Below are positions 1 through 5,320 of a stretch of 6,069 nt of DNA, in pieces (position 1 is the first letter of the stretch; every line of letters begins with the position of its first letter). The stretch is taken from positions 1 through 6,069 of the forward strand of contig JAICIL010000279.1 in the NCBI GenBank assembly GCA_025924435.1, in the 5' to 3' direction. A program made the position numbers and the translations under genes. The stretch is from Chloroflexia bacterium. Lineage in GTDB: Bacteria > Chloroflexota > Chloroflexia > Thermomicrobiales > JALYUS01. The notes under the pieces were generated by a model that was not told the DNA's origin, searched no databases, and was given only the letters and a program-made list of their open reading frames with translations.

Positions 1-99
1 CACGGGCGTTGCTGCCAGCCAAGTGTTTAATTTACTTCCTTCGGTAGCGTCGGCTTCGGGCGTGCGCCTTGGTCGCTCGGGCTGGCTGTAATTCCTCCG
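1..99. other. Left-edge intergenic stretch, no supported gene
   Basis: This lies downstream of the permease stop codon. A short plus-strand frame is open from base 2 to a TAA at 89-91. It would give only 29 residues, with AT-rich third positions unlike the other genes here, so I do not call it as a gene end. CGGTAGCG at 42-49 is exactly complementary to CGCTACCG at 98-105, but the loop is long and no T-run follows on either strand. I therefore do not call a terminator, although the importer operon should end about here. Confidence 0.4.
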
Positions 100-1014
100 C
101 TACCGGCCGCTCGCGGTTGTTTGCTCCCACGATCGCTCGGCGGGCGACGGCGCGCGGCGGTGGGCGAGCCAGGTCGTGAGATACCCCTGGCGCGGCGAGA
201 AGAGCAGCGCGAGGAAGAAGATCGCCGTCGCGACGATCACGATGGTGGCGCCGGGCGCGAGTTCCGCCGGATACGAGACGAGGAGGCCGACGACCGCCGA
301 GCATGCGCCGATCCCCGCGCCGAGCGCCATCATCGCGGGCACGCGGTCGGTGAGCAGCCGCGCCGCCGCGCTCGGCGTCAGGATCATCGCGACGACGAGG
401 ACATTCCCCACCACCTGCAAGCAGACGACGATCGTCAGCGTCAGCAGGCCGAGCAGCAGGAGATCGAGCGCCCACGCCGGGTAGCCGAGCGAGGCGGCAT
501 AGATCGGGTCGAAGGAGATGAGCAGCAGCTCGCGGTAGAAGAAGGCGACGAGGGCGAGGATGAGCGCGCCCATCGCGCAGATGATGACGAGGTCCGCCGT
601 CGAGACGCCGAGCACGTTGCCGAAGAGGAGGGATGACAAGTCCTTGCGGTACGAGCGGATGCGGCTGATCAGCATGACGCCGAGCGCGAACGCCCCCGCG
701 AAGAGGACGCCGATCGCGGAGTCGCTCGAGACGCGCCGGTTTCGGGAGACGCCGCCGATCAGGGCCGCCGTCACCAGCCCGGCAACGAGCGCCCCGCCGA
801 GGATGCTCGTGCCGAGCAAGTAGGAGACGGCGACGCCGGGGAAGGTCGCGTGCGCCAGCGCGTCGCCGAGGAAGGCGTAGCCGCGCAAAACGACGTACGT
901 GCCGACGACGCCGCAGAGGACGCCAATCAGCACCGCCGCGACGAGCGCGTGCTGGAAGAACTGCTTGTGCAGCACGGAGGCGTAGTCATTCCAGAGGTTC
1001 GCGAGGGCGATCAT
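100..1014 (-). CDS. Zinc/manganese-type ABC transporter permease
   Basis: This 304-residue integral membrane protein belongs to the ABC-3 family (ZnuB/MntB/SitC/TroC-like). In that family a permease dimer forms the channel through which metal released by the binding protein crosses the membrane. Hydrophobic stretches lie near residues 23-43, 58-89, 100-117, 142-160, 182-221, 225-249 and 255-273, enough for about eight or nine membrane passes. Family-typical segments are GDALAHATFPGVA (50-62) and the GNVLVVAMILTPSAA stretch from 203. The C-terminal tail after 274 is polar and basic. The ATG (1014-1012) overlaps the TGA of the ATPase gene by 4 bases (ATGA), so translation is probably coupled. 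It is the last gene of a three-gene operon and ends with TAG at 102-100. Length is normal for the family, if slightly long at the C terminus. Zn versus Mn cannot be decided from the permease. Confidence 0.93.
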   Translation of the reverse strand: MIALANLWNDYASVLHKQFFQHALVAAVLIGVLCGVVGTYVVLRGYAFLGDALAHATFPGVAVSYLLGTSILGGALVAGLVTAALIGGVSRNRRVSSDSAIGVLFAGAFALGVMLISRIRSYRKDLSSLLFGNVLGVSTADLVIICAMGALILALVAFFYRELLLISFDPIYAASLGYPAWALDLLLLGLLTLTIVVCLQVVGNVLVVAMILTPSAAARLLTDRVPAMMALGAGIGACSAVVGLLVSYPAELAPGATIVIVATAIFFLALLFSPRQGYLTTWLAHRRAPSPAERSWEQTTASGR

Positions 1015-1808
1015 TGCACCATCACCGCCTCCGCGCCGTGCAGGTGGAAGAGCCGCCCGCCGTAGGTGCGCTCCAGCACGTCGAGGCGGAAGGTCGTCGC
1101 CACCGGGCCGAAGGCGATCACGCCCCGGTTGAGACAGAGGACGTAATCGCAGTGGCTGCGGATGCTCGTCAGGTCGTGCGTGGAGAGCAGCACCGCCTTG
1201 CCGCCGCTGCGGAACGAGGCGAGCAGATGGAAGATCGTCTCCTGCGAGGCGGCGTCAATGCCGGCGAATGGCTCGTCGAGGATGAGCAATTCCGCCTCCT
1301 GGGCGAGGGCGCGGGCGAGGAAGACGCGCTGCTGCTGCCCGCCGGAGAGCGTGCCGATCTGCCGCCCGATGAACGCCGTCATCTCCACTTGCGCGAGCGC
1401 GCGTCGCACGCGGCTTTCGTCGTCGGCGGTCGGGCGGCGTCCGTAGCCCAGCGCGGCGTAGCGCCCCATCAGGACGACATCGCGCACCGTGACCGGGAAC
1501 TGCCAGTCCACCGCCTCGCGCTGCGGGACGTAGGCGATGCGGCGGCGCGCCCGGCGAATCGTCGTGCCGAAGAGCGCGACGCTGCCCCGCTGGTGCGGCT
1601 GCATGCCCATGATCGTGTGCAGCAGCGTCGTTTTGCCCGCGCCATTCGGCCCGATGATCCCCGTGACGGCATGGGCGGGGAAGGCAACATTGATCCCCTC
1701 GATGGCGGTGGTGCGGTGATACGCGACGGTGACATCGCGCACGTCAATTATCGCGGAATCCTCCCCCTTCCCGTCTCGGGAAGGGGGCCGGGGGGTTAGG
1801 CTCTCCAT
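1011..1808 (-). CDS. Zinc/manganese-type ABC transporter ATP-binding protein
   Basis: This 265-residue ATPase powers the metal importer at the inner face of the membrane. All nucleotide-binding motifs are intact: Walker A GPNGAGKTT (53-61), Q-loop Gln96 in YVPQ, signature LSGGQ (154-158), Walker B LLILDE (174-179) and switch His211 in STHD. The segment DWQFPVTVRDVVLMGRY (101-117) is typical of Mn/Zn importer ATPases (MntA/SitB/ZnuC type). The called ATG shares one base with the TGA of the binding-protein gene (TGATG); a GTG one codon earlier (1811) is also possible. No strong Shine-Dalgarno precedes either, which fits coupled translation. Residues 4 to about 16 are encoded by a palindromic repeat (1763-1800) rather than by conserved ATPase sequence; the usual first strand begins near residue 19. 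A start downstream of the repeat would need ATA or ATT, or the GTG at codon 23. The stop overlaps the permease start. Confidence 0.93.
   Translation of the reverse strand: MESLTPRPPSRDGKGEDSAIIDVRDVTVAYHRTTAIEGINVAFPAHAVTGIIGPNGAGKTTLLHTIMGMQPHQRGSVALFGTTIRRARRRIAYVPQREAVDWQFPVTVRDVVLMGRYAALGYGRRPTADDESRVRRALAQVEMTAFIGRQIGTLSGGQQQRVFLARALAQEAELLILDEPFAGIDAASQETIFHLLASFRSGGKAVLLSTHDLTSIRSHCDYVLCLNRGVIAFGPVATTFRLDVLERTYGGRLFHLHGAEAVMVQ
1763..1800 (-). repeat. REP-like palindromic repeat, copy 1 (inside the ATPase gene start)
   Basis: Read on the minus strand it begins CCTAACCCCCCGGCCCCC and continues into a perfect 11-bp stem (1763-1773 with 1777-1787) closed by a 3-base loop. The same head, CCT-M-ACCCCCCGGCCCCCT, occurs at 5047 and, inverted, before 5191. 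It lies just after the binding-protein stop, so the mRNA hairpin forms at that junction. It is translated in frame as residues 4 to about 16 of the ATPase (LTPRPPSRDGKGE). Similar repeats elsewhere can protect upstream mRNA or lower downstream expression; that role here is inference. Confidence 0.8.
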
Positions 1809-2788
1809 CACTTCAGCGCATCCGCGATGGTCGTCGCGTCGTAGGCCATCATCTTCAGGTAGGTATCGCCCGCGCTCCCCGGCTCGCCGAGTGTGTCGCC
1901 GTACAGGGTATCAACGATGGCGATGCCCGTCTCCCGCGCCACCTGCCGCGCGACCTTCGGGTTCGCGGACGATTCGGCGAAGATCGCCTTCACCTCCTCC
2001 TTCCGAATCGTGTCAATCAGGTCGTTCACCTGCTTGGCGGACGGCTCGGCGGCGTCGGAAATACTGGGGATGACCGCGCCGACAATCGTCAGGCCGTACC
2101 GCTTCGCGAGATACTGGAAGGCGTCGTGATTCGTGACCAGTTTGCGCCGCTCCTTCGGGACCTCGCCGAAGACGCCCTTCAATTGCTCGTCCAGTTGCGC
2201 CAGCTGATCGGCGTAGCCTTTGGCGTTCGCCCGGTACGCGCCCGCGTTCGCGGGGTCAACGCGTGCCAGGCCGTCGGCGATATTCGCCACCATCGCCTGC
2301 ACGAGGGTCGGGTCGAACCAGAGATGCGGGTCGCCCTCCGGTTCGTTCTCGTCGCCTTTCAGGAGTTTGATGCCGCTCGTCGCGGTGACGACCGGCGCGT
2401 TGGCGCGGGCGCCCTTGACGGTTTTGTCCATCCAACTGTCGAGGCCGATGCCGTGCACGAAGACGATGTCCGCCTTCGCGATGGCGCTCGCGTCCTCGAC
2501 CGTCGGCTCGTAGTCGTGCGGGTCCACATTCGGCTTGAGGATGCCCGCGACGGTGACATGATCGCCGCCGACATTCCGCGCGAAGTCCTGAATCTGCGTC
2601 GTCGTCGCCGCGACCGCGACTTGCCTGCCGGGCGGGACGGTGGCGATGCGCGCATTCGTCGCCGCCGGTGGATTGTCGCCGCCCCTCGTGCCGCCGCAGG
2701 CCGCGAGCAGCACGACGCCCGCCGATCCGGCGATACCGCGCAGCATCGTGCGTCGCGCGATCCATTGCTTTCCGGCGTCACGCTCCAT
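1808..2788 (-). CDS. Zinc/manganese ABC transporter substrate-binding lipoprotein (TroA/ZnuA-like)
   Basis: This 326-residue solute-binding protein (ZinT/TroA/PsaA class, cluster A-I) captures metal outside the membrane and hands it to the permease. The N terminus has RRTMLRG (12-18), which resembles a twin-arginine motif, then a short hydrophobic stretch and a lipobox LLAAC with Cys31. It is thus probably a Tat-exported lipoprotein. Likely metal ligands, by position against the family, are His91 (DPHDYEP), His155 (GDPHLWFDP), His221 (TNHDAFQYL) and Asp298 (YGDTLGE). The third ligand being His rather than Glu favours TroA/ZnuA-like over PsaA/MntC-like proteins. The His-rich loop seen in many ZnuA proteins is absent; the segment 144-153 is only acidic. 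The ATG at 2788 has GGGAG (2800-2796) 7 bases upstream. It is the first gene of the operon. Zn or Mn is likely; the choice between them is uncertain. Confidence 0.94.
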   Translation of the reverse strand: MERDAGKQWIARRTMLRGIAGSAGVVLLAACGGTRGGDNPPAATNARIATVPPGRQVAVAATTTQIQDFARNVGGDHVTVAGILKPNVDPHDYEPTVEDASAIAKADIVFVHGIGLDSWMDKTVKGARANAPVVTATSGIKLLKGDENEPEGDPHLWFDPTLVQAMVANIADGLARVDPANAGAYRANAKGYADQLAQLDEQLKGVFGEVPKERRKLVTNHDAFQYLAKRYGLTIVGAVIPSISDAAEPSAKQVNDLIDTIRKEEVKAIFAESSANPKVARQVARETGIAIVDTLYGDTLGEPGSAGDTYLKMMAYDATTIADALK

Positions 2789-2809
2789 TGCCCGTCTCCC
2801 ACATGCTGT

Positions 2810-2824
2810 CGAGATCGTATCTCA
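2810..2824. promoter_or_regulatory. Candidate operator, proximal site
   Basis: The minus strand reads TGAGATACGATCTCG, an imperfect palindrome with 5 of 7 half-site pairs matching around one central base. It shares 12 of 15 bases with the site at 2836-2850, differing only at the centre. It lies between the predicted transcription start and the Shine-Dalgarno of the binding-protein gene, about +10 to +24, where a repressor could block transcription. The 7-1-7 layout resembles Fur/Zur-family boxes; the regulator is not identified. Confidence 0.55.
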
Positions 2825-2835
2825 ACATCGCTTTT

Positions 2836-2850
2836 CGAGACACTATCTCA
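2836..2850. promoter_or_regulatory. Candidate operator, promoter-overlapping site
   Basis: The minus strand reads TGAGATAGTGTCTCG, the second member of the operator pair, 26 bases from the first measured start to start. It overlaps the whole predicted -10 hexamer of the metal importer promoter, so bound protein would exclude RNA polymerase. Palindromic pairing is 5 of 7 positions around a single central base. Confidence 0.55.
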
Positions 2851-2868
2851 CGAGAGGCCCTGCGTCAA
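2840..2868 (-). promoter_or_regulatory. Candidate sigma-70-type promoter of the metal importer operon
   Basis: TTGACG (2868-2863 on the minus strand) matches the -35 consensus at 5 of 6 bases. After a 17-base spacer comes TAGTGT (2845-2840), a weak -10 with 3 of 6 matches. The predicted start near 2833 gives a leader of about 45 bases. The weak -10 is partly offset by the good -35 and ideal spacing, and its overlap with a palindrome supports a regulated promoter. Confidence 0.5.
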
Positions 2869-2899
2869 GACCATTCCGCCGGATATGGCCGTTACGTAG

Positions 2900-2945
2900 C
2901 GACGAAATGCGGTAGGATAGGGGCGACACGACGGAATACGGTAGG
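2900..2945 (+). repeat. 17-bp direct repeat upstream of the winged-helix gene
   Basis: CGACGAAATGCGGTAGG (2900-2916) and CGACGGAATACGGTAGG (2929-2945) match at 15 of 17 positions, offset by 29 bases. The first copy overlaps a weak -10-like TAGGAT (2913-2918); the second runs into the Shine-Dalgarno of the gene at 2958. It could be a paired binding site for autoregulation or a small local duplication. Confidence 0.5.
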
Positions 2946-2957
2946 GAGGGTTGGACG

Positions 2958-3434
2958 ATGGCGCGAAAACGCGAGCGCGAAGGGCGTGACGGGAGCGTGC
3001 CGGCGGGCGAACTGGGGAGTGCACTCGCGCAATTGCAGGAGCGGATCGCGCGGCTCGAAGGGCAGGTCTTCGGGGAGCGTGCGGTGGCGGCGAGCGGCGG
3101 GGCGGGGCCGGACGGCAACGCGGTCTTCGCCGTGCCGCTCGATGGCGGCGTGCGCGTCCTCGCGGCGCTGGCGAGCATGCCGCGCCTCGCCCTCTACCGC
3201 GCCGTGCTGGAACATCCGGCGACGAGCGGCGAACTGATGAAGGCGGCGGGCCTCAACACGACGGGGCAGTTGTACCACCACCTGCGCGAGTTGATCGGCG
3301 CGGGGCTGATCGTGCAGGAGGGGCGGGATCGCTACGCGCTCGTGCCCGAACGGCTCCCCGCCGCCCGCACGATCCTCGGCGCGGCGCTCGGCGTCGCGCA
3401 GGCGGCCAATCTGACGGCGGGTGCGCCCGCGTGA
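2958..3434 (+). CDS. ArsR-like winged-helix transcriptional regulator
   Basis: This 158-residue protein is probably a DNA-binding regulator. Residues 18-39 (ELGSALAQLQERIARLEGQVFG) look like a short coiled coil for dimer formation, followed by a Gly/Ala-rich linker. A winged helix covers about 67-130: helix 71-87, helix 89-98, recognition helix around 100-112 (NTTGQLYHHLREL), then the wing (VQEGRDRYALVP). It resembles ArsR/HTH_20-type domains. There are no cysteines at all, and I see no DxHxxH metal site, so a classical metal-sensing role is unlikely. The ATG has GGGAGGG (2944-2950 region) about 7 bases upstream. The TGA overlaps the GTG of the next ABC ATPase gene by 4 bases, so the pair is one operon. 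It diverges from the metal importer across 169 bases. Its target and ligand are unknown; it may regulate its own operon. Confidence 0.8.
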   Translation: MARKREREGRDGSVPAGELGSALAQLQERIARLEGQVFGERAVAASGGAGPDGNAVFAVPLDGGVRVLAALASMPRLALYRAVLEHPATSGELMKAAGLNTTGQLYHHLRELIGAGLIVQEGRDRYALVPERLPAARTILGAALGVAQAANLTAGAPA

Positions 3435-4204
3435 CGACCTCCTCCGCCGTCGAACTGACGGACGTCACCGTCACCTTCCCCGCCGCGCGCCGGGGCGCCA
3501 CGCCCGTCACCGCCGTGCAAAACCTCTCGCTGACCGTGCCTGCGGGCGCGTTCGTGACGGTGATTGGGCCGTCGGGGTGCGGCAAGAGCACGCTCTTCGG
3601 CCTGCTCGCGGGCCTGATAATTCCCGTCTCCGGCAGTGTCGCGGTGCATGGGCAATCGGTGATCGGCACGCCGGGGCAGGTCGGCTACATGCCGCAGCGC
3701 GACCTGCTATTGCCGTGGCGGACGGTGCTGCAGAATGTCACGCTCGGCCCGGAATTGGCGGGGCGCGGGGCGCGGGCGGCGCGCGCGCAGGCGCGGGGGC
3801 GGCTGCCCATTTTTGGCCTCGATGGGTTCGCGGATGTCTACCCCGCCGCGCTCTCCGGCGGCATGCGGCAGCGCGCCGCGCTCCTGCGCACGGTGCTGAT
3901 GGAGCGGGACGTCCTCCTGCTCGACGAGCCGTTCGGCGCGCTCGATGCCCTGACGCGCGCCGCCCTGCAAGAATGGCTGCTCGGCGTCTGGGCGGCGGAG
4001 GGGCAGACGGTGCTCTTCATCACGCACGACGTGGACGAGGCGGTCTTCCTCGCCGATCGCGTCGTCGTGATGACGCCCCGCCCCGGCCGCGTCCGCGCGG
4101 AGATCGCCGTGCCGCTCCGCCGCCCGCGCGCGCATGCGAATCTCGTCGCCGACCCGGCCTTCAACGCGCTGAAGGCGGCGGTGCTGGCGGCGCTGGGAAC
4201 GTAG
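3431..4204 (+). CDS. NitT/TauT-type ABC transporter ATP-binding protein
   Basis: This 257-residue ATPase resembles the nitrate/sulfonate/taurine and pyrimidine-precursor importer group (NrtD/SsuB/TauB/ThiZ-like). Motifs are complete: Walker A GPSGCGKST (46-54), Q-loop Gln89 in GYMPQRDLLLPW, signature LSGGM (141-145), Walker B VLLLDE (161-166) and switch His199 in ITHD. GYMPQ...LLPWRTVLQNV and DEPFGALDALTR are characteristic of the group, as is the tail MTPRPGRV (214-221). It starts with GTG at 3431, overlapping the stop of the winged-helix gene by 4 bases (GTGA). The next frame has no comparable ATG before the conserved first strand (VELTDVTVTF). No permease or binding protein follows: the next gene lies 160 bases on and is unrelated. 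The substrate therefore cannot be named, and its partners must be encoded elsewhere or have been lost. Confidence 0.9.
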   Translation: MTTSSAVELTDVTVTFPAARRGATPVTAVQNLSLTVPAGAFVTVIGPSGCGKSTLFGLLAGLIIPVSGSVAVHGQSVIGTPGQVGYMPQRDLLLPWRTVLQNVTLGPELAGRGARAARAQARGRLPIFGLDGFADVYPAALSGGMRQRAALLRTVLMERDVLLLDEPFGALDALTRAALQEWLLGVWAAEGQTVLFITHDVDEAVFLADRVVVMTPRPGRVRAEIAVPLRRPRAHANLVADPAFNALKAAVLAALGT

Positions 4205-4224
4205 AAGCGCGGGGGAGTCTGCGG

Positions 4225-4230
4225 TATCCT
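4225..4230 (+). promoter_or_regulatory. Possible -10 element ahead of the membrane-anchored protein gene
   Basis: TATCCT sits in TGCGGTATCCTAG, 135 bases before the ATG at 4365. There is no recognisable -35 at the right distance. The context TGCGGTA recurs at 2909-2914 before the winged-helix gene. This is weak evidence, and readthrough from the ATPase gene is equally possible. Confidence 0.22.
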
Positions 4231-4313
4231 AGCCGTGGCGCTCCTTCCGGTCGGTCGGCGCGGGTCGCCTTCCACCGTTACCGGCGCATGGGTACGCCTC
4301 TCATCCTGCTTGC

Positions 4314-4349
4314 GCGCCGGCGACACGTTCCATCGTCGCCGCCCGGCGC
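4314..4349 (+). other. Strong hairpin just upstream of a ribosome binding site
   Basis: GCGCCG (4314-4319) pairs with CGGCGC (4344-4349), and GCGAC (4320-4324) with GTCGC (4335-4339), leaving a 4-base bulge at 4340-4343 and a 10-base loop. It ends three bases before the GGAGG (4353-4357) serving the gene at 4365. No T-run follows, so it is not an intrinsic terminator. It may affect translation or simply reflect the high GC content. Confidence 0.4.
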
Positions 4350-4364
4350 TTCGGAGGCATCGGA

Positions 4365-5039
4365 ATGCTTGTCACGATTATTGGGTTGCTCGCGGCGCTG
4401 TTCGTCGTCTCGTTCGTCCTCTGGTTGATCCTCGGCGCGATCTACCGCTTCGCGCGGCGGCAGGCCATCGCCGCCGGGGAGCGCGTGCAGGAGTTGGCGC
4501 GGCAGGCGACGACCCGGCCGGAACCGCCCGCCGGGCCGGAATCGCTCGGCGACGCCGCCGCGAACGCGACCCCGTTTAATCCCGCCGTCTGGCTGCCCGT
4601 CCCGCCCGGTGCGACGCTCCTGCGGGTGGACAACGTGCCGATCGCGCAGGCGGGCAACCCCGCGCCGATGCTCAAGACGCGCGGCGTCACCGGCACCGCG
4701 CTCTGGTATCGCGCGCCCTCGCCCTATGGCGCGGTGGCGGACTGGTACGCGACGCACCTGCCGGAAGACGGCTGGCAGGAGGAGCCGGGGCACGGCTCGA
4801 TGCGCGTCTTCCAGCGAGCGAGCACGCTCCTCTGGGTCTCCGACGCGACGAACCCCGATGTCTGGCGGCGGCTGACGCAGCCGAACGCCGACCCGCCGCG
4901 CCGCCCCGGCGCGAAAGAGCGGGCGCCGGATGCGACCTTCACCGTTCTCACCTACCGCACCGACGGCTCCGCTCCGCCGACCTTCGGTCGCTGGCCCTTC
5001 GGCGGCCTGGGCCGCTTCGGCGATGGGCCACGGATTTGA
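4365..5039 (+). CDS. Unrecognised membrane-anchored protein
   Basis: I do not recognise this 224-residue protein. Residues 3-26 form one strongly hydrophobic helix followed by basic residues (YRFARR), suggesting an N-in anchor with the rest outside, though topology is inferred. A helical stretch (35-48) and a Pro/Ala-rich linker (50-72) lead to a globular part (about 77-199). It begins LPVPPGATLLRVD and contains YGAVADWYATHLPEDGWQEE (121-140). The latter resembles the 'chain of residues then xxxYxxxLpxdGW' pattern seen in many uncharacterised secreted or lipoprotein-type proteins of Chloroflexota-like bacteria; this is a loose resemblance from memory. No catalytic motif or cysteine is visible. 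The C terminus is Gly/Phe/Arg-rich. The ATG has GGAGG 7 bases upstream. It stands alone between the orphan ATPase gene and a repeat-containing gap, so context gives no function. Confidence 0.75.
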   Translation: MLVTIIGLLAALFVVSFVLWLILGAIYRFARRQAIAAGERVQELARQATTRPEPPAGPESLGDAAANATPFNPAVWLPVPPGATLLRVDNVPIAQAGNPAPMLKTRGVTGTALWYRAPSPYGAVADWYATHLPEDGWQEEPGHGSMRVFQRASTLLWVSDATNPDVWRRLTQPNADPPRRPGAKERAPDATFTVLTYRTDGSAPPTFGRWPFGGLGRFGDGPRI

Positions 5040-5044
5040 GCGGG

Positions 5045-5092
5045 AACCTCACCCCCCGGCCCCCTCTCCATCGCGTGGAGAGGGGGAGTGAG
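5045..5092 (+). repeat. REP-like palindromic repeat, copy 2
   Basis: It begins AACCTCACCCCCCGGCCCCC and folds into a perfect 11-bp stem (5060-5070 with 5076-5086) with a 5-base loop. An outer stem also pairs CTCAC (5048-5052) with GTGAG (5088-5092). It starts six bases after the stop codon at 5037-5039. Without a T-run it is not a standard terminator, but it could protect the transcript end. It belongs to the family of copy 1 and lies inverted to copy 3. Confidence 0.82.
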
Positions 5093-5141
5093 CCTCCGTG
5101 GGGAGCGGACGTTAGGGAAACGCCGCAGTATCGCGATGTGT

Positions 5142-5191
5142 CACCCCTCGCCGCTTGACGGCTCCGTACGAGAGGGGCCGGGGGTGAGGTT
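5142..5191 (-). repeat. REP-like palindromic repeat, copy 3 (inverted)
   Basis: Read on the minus strand from 5191 it begins AACCTCACCCCCGGCCCC then TCTCG, matching copy 2 except for one fewer C in each run. The internal part has diverged: CCCCTC (5144-5149) still pairs with GAGGGG (5172-5177), and GCCG (5150-5153) with CGGC (5159-5162), but no long perfect stem remains. With copy 2 it bounds a segment of 147 bases (5045-5191). Confidence 0.75.
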
Positions 5192-5192
5192 A

Positions 5193-5201
5193 TGCTACAA
5201 T
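5193..5201 (+). promoter_or_regulatory. Candidate extended -10 promoter for the ThDP-enzyme gene, upstream
   Basis: TGCTACAAT contains the extended -10 TGn and a hexamer TACAAT (5196-5201) with 5 of 6 consensus matches. No -35 is evident, which extended -10 promoters can tolerate. It begins two bases after repeat copy 3. The start would be near 5208, about 113 bases before the ATG at 5321. Confidence 0.42.
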
Positions 5202-5263
5202 GCCGCGAACGCGGGAACGGTTGAGAAGAGGACGCCATATCGCTATCAGCCCTGCGAATCTCT

Positions 5264-5273
5264 GGTATACAAT
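5264..5273 (+). promoter_or_regulatory. Candidate -10 promoter for the ThDP-enzyme gene, downstream
   Basis: TGGTATACAAT (5263-5273 region) has overlapping -10-like hexamers TATACA and TACAAT in an otherwise GC-rich region. No good -35 is seen at 16-18 bases. The transcript would begin near 5279, leaving a leader of about 42 bases with GGGAGGG (5307-5313) as ribosome binding site. Confidence 0.38.
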
Positions 5274-5320
5274 CGGTTGCGCGATGGATTCGTCGTTGTC
5301 GGTAATGGGAGGGAAGACAG

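Noticed and set aside
2..91. Possible C-terminal end of a plus-strand gene converging on the permease
   Set aside because: Only 29 open codons with third positions richer in A/T than real genes here; another frame is open to base 47 as well, so nothing favours it.
42..105. CGGTAGCG/CGCTACCG inverted repeat as operon terminator
   Set aside because: The arms are 8 bp with a 48-base loop, and no T-run follows on the minus strand.
1014..1799. 261-codon plus-strand frame antisense to the metal ATPase
   Set aside because: Composition is typical of antisense shadow in GC-rich DNA, and the minus-strand gene is unambiguous.
2958..3434. Winged-helix protein as the metal sensor acting on the 2810-2850 palindromes
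   Set aside because: It has no cysteines and no visible ArsR metal site, and its operon is a different transporter type; adjacency alone does not support it, though it is not excluded.
3421..4428. 335-codon plus-strand frame through the orphan ATPase
   Set aside because: It is an Arg/Ala-rich shadow; the frame from 3431 carries every ABC ATPase motif.
5060..5086. Copy 2 hairpin as intrinsic terminator of the gene ending at 5039
   Set aside because: The stem is strong but is followed by GAGTGAGCC rather than a T-run.
5045..5191. CRISPR array or attachment site made from the repeats
   Set aside because: Only two copies, in inverted orientation, with self-complementary stems and no regular spacers; no cas, integrase or tRNA gene nearby.
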